The notes below the pieces were generated by a model. That model was given only the letters and a program-made list of their open reading frames with translations. It was not told the origin of the DNA and ran no database searches. Shown piece by piece: positions 1-5,272 of a stretch of 8,293 nucleotides of DNA. A program made the translations under genes and the position numbers. How positions within the stretch are numbered: position 1 is the stretch's first letter; the number at the start of each line of letters is the position of its first letter. The stretch spans positions 1 through 8,293 of the forward strand of contig JAEEWY010000063.1 of NCBI GenBank assembly GCA_016291275.1. Reading direction: 5' to 3'. Source of the DNA: Methanobrevibacter sp. (GTDB taxonomy: Archaea; Methanobacteriota; Methanobacteria; Methanobacteriales; Methanobacteriaceae).

Positions 1-903
1 CCAGTTACCCTTTCAGTTGAATATGTCAGATGCACTGATTTCAATACAGAATATCAGGTTCTCACTTACTTATGTCAGAAGTTAGGAAGGGAAGTACCAA
101 ATCGTGGATGGACAAAAGGTGAAATTGTAAATGCATTTAGGGATGTCCTAAAAAGAAATGTATTTGGAAGGAACCGTATCTTGATTGTAATTTTAGACGA
201 AGTCGACATTCTTCTTGAAAAGGATGGTGACGGATTATTGTATACCCTTACCAGAACAGACAACATTGCAATTCTGTCAATCAGTAATTACCTTAACTTC
301 AAGCAATTCATTAAGCCAAGAGTTGCAAGCAGTCTTATGGATAAGGAGATTGTGTTCCCACCTTATGATGCAGAGCAATTGGCTGACATCTTGAATGAAA
401 GGTCCGAACTTGCATTTTATGAAAACACTCTTGAAGACAGTGTAATTCCATTATGTTCAGCTATGGCTGCAAAAGAGGAAGGGGATGCAAGATATGCACT
501 TGACTTATTGGAAAGTGCTGGAGACATTGCAATTGACAAGGGATCTGAAAAGGTTTTAGGCCAATATGTACGTGAAGCTAAAGATGTCATTGAGTACAAT
601 AAGGTCAAGGATGTAATTGTCACATTGCCTACCCAACAGCAAAGGGTACTTGCAGCTATCTTAAGATTGACTCAAGAAGGAGAGGAAATCACTTCAGGTA
701 AGCTATTTGAGGCTTATAAGGAGATTTCAAAAGGAGATGCAGTTACCTATAGAAGAATCTTTGACTTTGTAAATGAGTTGGAGATGTTAGGTATCATTTC
801 CACAAACACTGTATCAAAAGGTAGAGCTAAAGGTAGAACCAATATCATTAACTTGCAAATTGATACAGATCTTTTGGAAGAGAATTTGTATAGTGTTTTA
901 TAG
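1..903 (+). CDS. cdc6: Orc1/Cdc6 replication initiator, 3' part
   Basis: This AAA+ ATPase binds origin DNA and helps load the MCM helicase. The frame is open from base 1, so the start and the Walker A region (about 90-100 residues, given the usual 380-400) lie outside the window; 300 residues are visible. Numbering from base 1, Walker B is LIVILDEVD at 61-69, sensor 1 is the Asn of SISN at 96, the likely arginine finger is R107 in FIKPRVASSL, and sensor 2 is R164 in GDARYALDLL. Residues about 205-300 form the C-terminal winged-helix DNA-binding domain. The TTG at 181 is internal to Walker B and is not a start. No damage is seen in the visible part. The family call is firm; which paralogue it is cannot be told here. 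An extended hairpin begins two bases after the stop. Confidence 0.93.
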   Translation, partial: PVTLSVEYVRCTDFNTEYQVLTYLCQKLGREVPNRGWTKGEIVNAFRDVLKRNVFGRNRILIVILDEVDILLEKDGDGLLYTLTRTDNIAILSISNYLNFKQFIKPRVASSLMDKEIVFPPYDAEQLADILNERSELAFYENTLEDSVIPLCSAMAAKEEGDARYALDLLESAGDIAIDKGSEKVLGQYVREAKDVIEYNKVKDVIVTLPTQQQRVLAAILRLTQEGEEITSGKLFEAYKEISKGDAVTYRRIFDFVNELEMLGIISTNTVSKGRAKGRTNIINLQIDTDLLEENLYSVL

Positions 904-904
904 C

Positions 905-952
905 CCAGCTTTTCCGCTCCTTCGGAGCGCAAAACCTGGACCAAAATTTTTT
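905..952 (+). terminator. Extended hairpin plus T-run after cdc6
   Basis: A perfect 6-bp GC-rich stem (CGCTCC 915-920 with GGAGCG 924-929, loop TTC) is extended outward. C914 opposes C930, then TTTT 910-913 pairs with AAAA 931-934, C909 opposes C935, and CCAG 905-908 pairs with CTGG 936-939. That gives 14 base pairs over 35 nt, interrupted only by two symmetric C-C mismatches. A six-T run follows at 947-952. The place directly behind the stop suggests a 3'-end or termination signal for the cdc6 transcript. It could also be a dispersed repeat element. Confidence 0.65.
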
Positions 953-1483
953 CCTAAAGTTGGGAGTAAAATCCACAACTATTTTACTATTTTTATAAAA
1001 ATTTTCTTTATTTTCTTATTTTGTCCTTAAATAGTTCTTTTTTGAATATTGCTTAATTAAAATTGCTTATTTGTCTAAAATCTACTTTTTAAGAAGTATT
1101 TTTTTAATTTAACACTTATTTTAGTATTATTTTAAAAATGATAATATCATTTTCTTTTATATCAAATATGTTTAATAGTTTGTAATTCTTTTTTAAGTTA
1201 AATAAAGGTGATTATTTTATTTTCCATTTATTTAAGTAATGTCATTTCAAATTTGATTAAAATAAGTAATTTTAAGTATTTATTCATTATTTAAAGACTT
1301 ATCAAGTATTTTTTAATTTTTTTAATTCTAATCTTTTATTTTGGATTATAATCAATTAATTATTCCTTATATTTGTAACATATAGTTAACTATATTTGGA
1401 TAATAAAATAAAAGCTAAATCATTTTCATTTTGAACTATAAACTATGTAAAATCCTTGTTTTGAATGATTTTTTTTAGTAAGA
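953..1483. other. AT-rich gene-free spacer
   Basis: No supportable gene is seen on either strand; the DNA is extremely AT-rich (1081-1140 has 8 G/C in 60) and rich in stops. Two local structures stand out. One is a perfect 8-bp inverted repeat AAAATGAT-aat-ATCATTTT at 1135-1153, followed by a T-rich stretch, which could be a weak secondary terminator. The other is the palindrome and half-site cluster listed separately at 1380-1447. No tRNA, rRNA or CRISPR-like array is visible. I could not find the Methanothermobacter-type origin box (TTACACTTGAAA) here. Confidence 0.6.
1380..1447. promoter_or_regulatory. 16-bp palindrome with AACTATA half-sites
   Basis: ATATAGTTAACTATAT at 1380-1395 is a perfect 16-bp palindrome. 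Its half-site AACTATA recurs at 1434-1440 and, with one change (AACTATG), immediately in tandem at 1441-1447. The cluster ends about 37 bp before the TATA box at 1484 that serves the large surface-protein gene, a suitable position for an upstream activator or repressor site. The regulator is unknown. AT-rich DNA yields short palindromes by chance, so the functional reading is inference. Confidence 0.4.
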
Positions 1484-1492
1484 TTTATATAA
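1484..1492 (+). promoter_or_regulatory. TATA box of the wall-binding peptidase gene
   Basis: TTTATATAA fits the archaeal TATA consensus and sits in a purine-leaning context (agtaaga upstream). A start site about 25 bp downstream (near 1512) would give a leader of roughly 210 nt before the ATG at 1724. The core TTTATATAATAAA is shared base for base with the promoter candidate of the second surface gene at 5082. Confidence 0.5.
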
Positions 1493-1511
1493 TAAAAGAT
1501 TAAAAGTAAAT

Positions 1512-1723
1512 ATTAATCTAATTTGATTTTTTTGTTTTTAAAGCAAAATTGTCAAGTTAAGAAATGTTTAGGGTGGTCTTTATTGTTTGCTTGTAAAAGT
1601 CAAATGATAAACATTGGGTTTGGAAAAATTGAAAATTTTTCCGCTATGTTTTTAGAATAATTCAATGTGAAAATTATACTTGTAAGAATATGATTTTAGG
1701 ATTGCTCTAAAGTGTGAGGTGAA
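1512..1723 (+). other. Long 5' leader with a 9-bp hairpin
   Basis: This is the inferred untranslated leader between the TATA-derived start site and the ATG at 1724. The composition changes inside it: 1561-1620 has 19 G/C in 60, well above the spacer upstream. GGAAAAATT (1622-1630) and AATTTTTCC (1634-1642) form a perfect 9-bp stem with a GAA loop. The ribosome-binding site GAGGTGA lies at 1716-1722, just ahead of the ATG. No known riboswitch is recognised. The leader may be a structured or regulatory RNA region; the exact 5' end is a guess. Confidence 0.4.
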
Positions 1724-4700
1724 ATGATTTCAAGTAAGAATCTCACATTGCTTTTAGCAGTTTTGATTATGGGATTTTGTTTGATCTCATCAGTTTCTGC
1801 TATGGATATTGATGATTCTGCATCTGTATCCGATTCAGATGAATTATCCGATTCTAGTGTCTCACTTAAGGCTGATGAAAATAGTGTCAGTGATTCCAAT
1901 CTAAATAGTGTGGAATCAGATGCTGGTTCAAGCAATGTAAATTCAGAAAATGAAGTTTTAAGTACTGATAATACTGTAGAAGATTCTGATTTGGAATATG
2001 ATTCAAGCATAAAAAGTAGCAAGAACCTCTTAGGCGCATCTTCCCAATCTGACAGTGATGTTTTGCAGGCCACTGCAAAAACAAAAACCACTCTCAAGGG
2101 AAGTTCAAGTACCGTTTACAGAGGTAACTCATATACACTTACCTTAACTGATAATAAAGGCAAAGTCTTGTCTGGTCAAAAAGTCAGTTACAAGGTCAAC
2201 GGAAAAACCTATACATTGACAACAGACTCAAAAGGTTCAACTTACCTTCAAATCAATTTAAAGGAAGGTAAATATACCATGGTCTGTTCATATGGAGGAT
2301 CAAGCGCTTATGCTGCCTCAAGTTTTTCTGTAACACTATCTGTATTGAAGAATCCTAACGCTTTTTCTATAAAGGAAATCGAGGATGCGGCTACAAATGT
2401 AAAGAATTATGTTGCAAAGAACAAGAAATTGCCAAGCACTGTGAAAGTAGGAAGCAAAACTCTTAAGATATCTGAGTTCAGCTATCTTGCTTCAAAAGCG
2501 ATATCTAACCTTAATTCCAATAAAAAGGGAGATATTCTATTAGTGTCTGGAATTTCAAATAGACAGTCTTCTGCACATTCATTTAAATCTACTGTATATA
2601 AGGCTCAGTATTTAGATTTGGCTAAAAAGACAATTTCAAGAATTGAATCTAAAAAGGCACCTTCTACTTACTGGTCTGTTAAGGACAGTAATGGTAAGGT
2701 TATCGGTAAGGCAAATTTCAATTTGTACACATATTGCTTTGCTAAGATTTTAGATTTCCATAAGTCTAAGAATTACTTGCCGAATTACTGTACTTTTGAC
2801 AGTGGTGATTTTGCTCCGGCTAAAAAGGCTACAACCCTTAAAGGAAGTTCAAGCACCATTACCAGAGGAAAATCATATAAGCTCACTTTAACTGATGGCA
2901 GTGGCAATGTCCTTTCTGGTCAAAAGGTTAGCTTCAATATCAACAGCAAAACTTATACTTTAACTACAGATAAAAAAGGTTCTGCTTATCTTCAAATTAA
3001 TTTGAAAGAAGGAAAATACCCTATGGTTTGTTCCTATGCAGGATCTTCCAAATATAAGGCATCAAAATTATCTGTAAGCATGACTGTATTGAAAAACCCT
3101 AACTTTTTCACACTTAAGGAAATTGAAGATGCATCAACAAATGTAAAGAATTACGTTGAAAAGAACAAGAAAATGCCTAATACTGTGAAGGTAGGAAGCA
3201 AAACTCTTAAGATATCTGAGTTCAGTTACCTTTCATCAAAGGCGATATCCAACCTTAATTCCAATAATAAGGGAGATATCCTTCTTGTATCTGGCATTAC
3301 AAACCGTAATTCCTCTGCACATTCATTTAAAGCTACAGTTTATAAGGCTCCATACGTAGATTTAGCTAAAAAAACAATTTCAAGAATAGAATCTAAAAAA
3401 GCACCTTCAACTTACTGGTCTGTTAAAGACACATCAGGCAAGGTTATCGGTAAGGCAAATTTCAATTTATACACATATTCATTTGCCAAGATTTTAGATT
3501 TCCATAAGTCTAAGAACTACTTGCCTAATTACTGTACTTTTGATAGCAGTGCTTTTACCCCTGCTAAGAAGGCTACAAGCATTAAAGCCGGTTCAAGCAG
3601 CATTAAGAAAGGGGATACCTATTCTGTGACATTGGTTGATAATAATGGCAAAGGTTTAGCAAGTCAGAAAGTAACCTTTACAATATCTGGAAAGTCCTAT
3701 AATAAGACAACTGACTCAAAAGGAGTGGCTTCCCTTAAGATTAACTTAAACGGAGGAACATACTCTGTAGTCTCTTCATATACAGGATCTTCCACATACA
3801 AGTCATCAAAATTATCTCAAAGCGTAACTGTGAAGGATTCAAATACATTCACTTTAGGTGCAATCGAAGCAGCCGCTACCAATGTAAAGAAATATGTTGA
3901 TAATAATGATGTATTACCTAGTACTGTTACAGTCGCAAGCAAGAAATTAAGTATTTCACAATTCTCATATCTAATGACTAAAGCTGTCTATAATATTAAT
4001 GCTGGTAACAAAAATGCAATTGCTCTTCCAAGCAGCTTGTCCAGTTGTAAATCCGAAGGGGATTCAATGGACGCTACAGTTTACAAGGCGGAATATGTTG
4101 ACTTGTCAAAAAGAGTATTGTCTTTTGCGGAATCAAATAAGGTTCCCCCTGTTTACGCTAAGGTTTATAGTAGTTCTGGTAAATCTTTAGGTGATGCGGA
4201 ATTTGATTTATACACTTATTCATTTGCTAAGATTTTAGATTTCCATAAGTCTAATAATGCTTTGCCTAATTATTGTACTTTCGAAAGTTCTGTATTCAAG
4301 GGAATAGTAGTTCCTCCAATTAATGTCTCAACTAAAATACCTTATAGTTCCAGTCAATTCAAAGCAGGTTTAAATGAGAAAAATACAGAATCAAACCTAA
4401 CCAAATATTTGGTTGGAACTGGCCAATCAGCTATTACAAGTTCCATCAAGAACTTGGCAAGTCAATTGACTAAAGGTTTGAAGACTACTGAGGAAAAGGC
4501 TCAAGCAATCTATAATTATGTCAGAGATGAAATTGATTATAGCTATTATGCAAACTCTAAACATGGGGCTTCAGGAACCCTAAGTGCAGGTTCAGGAAAC
4601 TGTGTGGACCAAGCAAGTTTAGTTGTTGCATTATGCAGAGCTTCAAACATTCCTGCAAGGTACTCTCATGCAAAAGGATGTACATTCTCAAGCGGTTTAG

Positions 4701-4849
4701 TAACCGGACACGTATGGGCTCAAATTCTCGTAAATGGTGTTTGGTATTCTGCTGATGCTACAAGTGTGAGAAACAAATTAGGTAACATTCAGAATTGGAA
4801 CACTAATTCGTATAGCAATTTGAATCGTTATGCTGCTGTACCATTCTAG
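1724..4849 (+). CDS. Pseudomurein-binding, Ig-repeat surface protein with transglutaminase-like peptidase
   Basis: A secreted, wall-bound protein of 1041 residues. ATG 1724 follows the RBS GAGGTGA at 1716-1722. Residues 1-26 are a signal peptide (K5, hydrophobic core, probable cleavage after SSVSA). Residues 27-116 are a Ser/Asp/Glu-rich linker. Three modules follow at 117-366, 367-614 and 615-858, each an Ig-like domain plus two pseudomurein-binding repeats (hallmarks EIEDAATNVKNYV and FAKILDFHKS...LPNYCTF). The C-terminal 878-1041 is a transglutaminase-fold domain with a complete triad: C960 (GSGNCVDQ), H996 (TGHVWAQ), D1011 (WYSADAT). There is no C-terminal membrane anchor, so attachment is probably through the wall repeats. 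The order of wall-binding repeats then peptidase resembles the PeiW/PeiP pseudomurein endoisopeptidases (family C71), with Ig spacers added. Such genes are often annotated as adhesin-like proteins. The domain assignment is strong; cleavage of pseudomurein peptide links is inferred. Confidence 0.88.
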   Translation: MISSKNLTLLLAVLIMGFCLISSVSAMDIDDSASVSDSDELSDSSVSLKADENSVSDSNLNSVESDAGSSNVNSENEVLSTDNTVEDSDLEYDSSIKSSKNLLGASSQSDSDVLQATAKTKTTLKGSSSTVYRGNSYTLTLTDNKGKVLSGQKVSYKVNGKTYTLTTDSKGSTYLQINLKEGKYTMVCSYGGSSAYAASSFSVTLSVLKNPNAFSIKEIEDAATNVKNYVAKNKKLPSTVKVGSKTLKISEFSYLASKAISNLNSNKKGDILLVSGISNRQSSAHSFKSTVYKAQYLDLAKKTISRIESKKAPSTYWSVKDSNGKVIGKANFNLYTYCFAKILDFHKSKNYLPNYCTFDSGDFAPAKKATTLKGSSSTITRGKSYKLTLTDGSGNVLSGQKVSFNINSKTYTLTTDKKGSAYLQINLKEGKYPMVCSYAGSSKYKASKLSVSMTVLKNPNFFTLKEIEDASTNVKNYVEKNKKMPNTVKVGSKTLKISEFSYLSSKAISNLNSNNKGDILLVSGITNRNSSAHSFKATVYKAPYVDLAKKTISRIESKKAPSTYWSVKDTSGKVIGKANFNLYTYSFAKILDFHKSKNYLPNYCTFDSSAFTPAKKATSIKAGSSSIKKGDTYSVTLVDNNGKGLASQKVTFTISGKSYNKTTDSKGVASLKINLNGGTYSVVSSYTGSSTYKSSKLSQSVTVKDSNTFTLGAIEAAATNVKKYVDNNDVLPSTVTVASKKLSISQFSYLMTKAVYNINAGNKNAIALPSSLSSCKSEGDSMDATVYKAEYVDLSKRVLSFAESNKVPPVYAKVYSSSGKSLGDAEFDLYTYSFAKILDFHKSNNALPNYCTFESSVFKGIVVPPINVSTKIPYSSSQFKAGLNEKNTESNLTKYLVGTGQSAITSSIKNLASQLTKGLKTTEEKAQAIYNYVRDEIDYSYYANSKHGASGTLSAGSGNCVDQASLVVALCRASNIPARYSHAKGCTFSSGLVTGHVWAQILVNGVWYSADATSVRNKLGNIQNWNTNSYSNLNRYAAVPF
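2072..2821 (+). repeat. Module 1: Ig-like plus two pseudomurein-binding repeats
   Basis: Protein residues 117-366. The Ig-like part starts near TTLKGSSSTVYRGNSYTL, the first wall repeat near FSIKEIEDAATNVKNYV (214-230), and the second covers about 295-358. This copy has Cys338 in YTYCFAKILDF where the other two copies have Ser. It is nearly identical to module 2 over much of its length, including at the DNA level. Confidence 0.85.
2822..3565 (+). repeat. Module 2: Ig-like plus two pseudomurein-binding repeats
   Basis: Protein residues 367-614. It has the same order as module 1: an Ig-like domain from ATTLKGSSSTITRGKSYKL, the first wall repeat at about 462-507 (FTLKEIEDASTNVKNYV), and the second at about 543-606. 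Long stretches match module 1 base for base, for example through the segment encoding VGSKTLKISEF, which points to a fairly recent duplication or ongoing homogenisation. Confidence 0.85.
3566..4297 (+). repeat. Module 3: diverged Ig-like plus two pseudomurein-binding repeats
   Basis: Protein residues 615-858. The architecture is the same but clearly more diverged: TSIKAGSSSIKKGDTYSV opens the Ig-like part, then FTLGAIEAAATNVKKYV, and SFAKILDFHKSNNALPNYC closes the second wall repeat. The block encoding AKILDFHKS is still almost identical in DNA to the other modules. An extra Cys775 (SSCKSEGD) is unique to this copy. Confidence 0.83.
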
Positions 4850-4867
4850 TATTAAAGTATTTAAAAT

Positions 4868-4916
4868 GGATATAAGAGGATTTCCTCTTATCCAAATTTT
4901 TTTTATTTTTTTTAGT
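4868..4916 (+). terminator. Hairpin and poly-T terminator of the wall-binding peptidase gene
   Basis: ATAAGAGG (4872-4879) and CCTCTTAT (4884-4891) form a perfect 8-bp stem around the loop ATTT. GG 4868-4869 and CC 4892-4893 extend it past a two-base bulge. Runs of eight or more T follow directly. It lies about 20 bp after the stop. The arrangement fits an intrinsic-type terminator and separates this gene from the next one. Confidence 0.65.
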
Positions 4917-5081
4917 TAATTTTTATTTTGATTAATTTTTTTAAACTCTTATTTTAACTCTTATTTTAAACTCTTTTTTCCAATAAATCTTAATTATTCA
5001 ATGATTTTTTAAACTTTTTTTTTAAAATAATTCTTATTTTTCTTTAACCATTTTTAATATTTTCTTGATTAAGATTAATTT
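4917..5081. other. AT-rich intergenic DNA with a short tandem repeat
   Basis: No gene is seen. At 4946-4978 the motif CTCTTATTTTAA is repeated in tandem about two and a half times with a 12-13 bp period. Apart from this I see only low-complexity A/T sequence ahead of the promoter of the second surface gene. Confidence 0.5.
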
Positions 5082-5090
5082 TTTATATAA
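5082..5090 (+). promoter_or_regulatory. TATA box of the second surface-protein gene
   Basis: TTTATATAA is followed by TAAA, so the 13-bp core equals that of the first surface gene (1484-1496); AAGATT also occurs just upstream in both. A start near 5110 would give a leader of about 160 nt. The shared core suggests common basal promoter architecture, but AT-rich background weakens the argument. Confidence 0.45.
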
Positions 5091-5260
5091 TAAATTATTA
5101 AAATAGTTATGTAATGTATTAATAAAAATTACTAATTTCAAACATTATTTTAAAAAACTTTTATTTCTTATTATTTTTAGTAATTGATTCAAATTACTCT
5201 CTAATTTTTAAAAACAATTTTAAAATAATCGAATTTTTCATATTCCAAGATTTTCCGGCT

Positions 5261-5272
5261 GGTGTAACTATT
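5261..5272 (+). promoter_or_regulatory. RBS with apparent AUU start codon
   Basis: GGTG at 5261-5264 matches the anti-Shine-Dalgarno sequence and lies five bases before ATT at 5270-5272. Starting there gives IKYKFALLLLLITILSVSA, a complete signal peptide with two lysines before the hydrophobic core. There is no in-frame ATG or GTG nearby. The GTG at 5262 is out of frame and runs straight into TAA. The in-frame TTG at 5294 has no RBS and would give a signal peptide without basic residues. Confidence 0.55.

Noticed and set aside
181..183. TTG start for cdc6
   Set aside because: It lies inside the Walker B motif and the frame is open and conserved from base 1, so the gene simply begins before the window.
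904..1480. Replication origin next to cdc6
   Set aside because: The spacer is AT-rich and adjoins an initiator gene, but I found no repeated origin-recognition boxes in it, and origins usually lie upstream of cdc6, which is outside this window.
1564..1660. Tiny ORFs in the leader (ATG 1564, 10 codons; ATG 1604, 18 codons)
   Set aside because: Neither has a ribosome-binding site or a recognisable product; in AT-rich leaders such frames are expected by chance.
1696..2097. Antisense ORF opposite the signal peptide and Ser/Asp linker (also 75-266, 417-623, 747-944, 5448-5654 on the minus strand)
   Set aside because: They are low-complexity or meaningless translations opposite well-supported genes and lack ribosome-binding sites.
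3999..4190. Overlapping + strand ORF inside the third module
   Set aside because: It is an alternative frame of a conserved repeat module with no RBS or recognisable motif.
2072..4297. CRISPR or mobile-element origin of the long repeats
   Set aside because: The repeats are about 740 bp, in frame, and encode folded domains; no spacers, transposase or terminal inverted repeats are present.
5262..5264. GTG start for the second surface gene
   Set aside because: It is out of frame with the gene and is followed immediately by a TAA stop.
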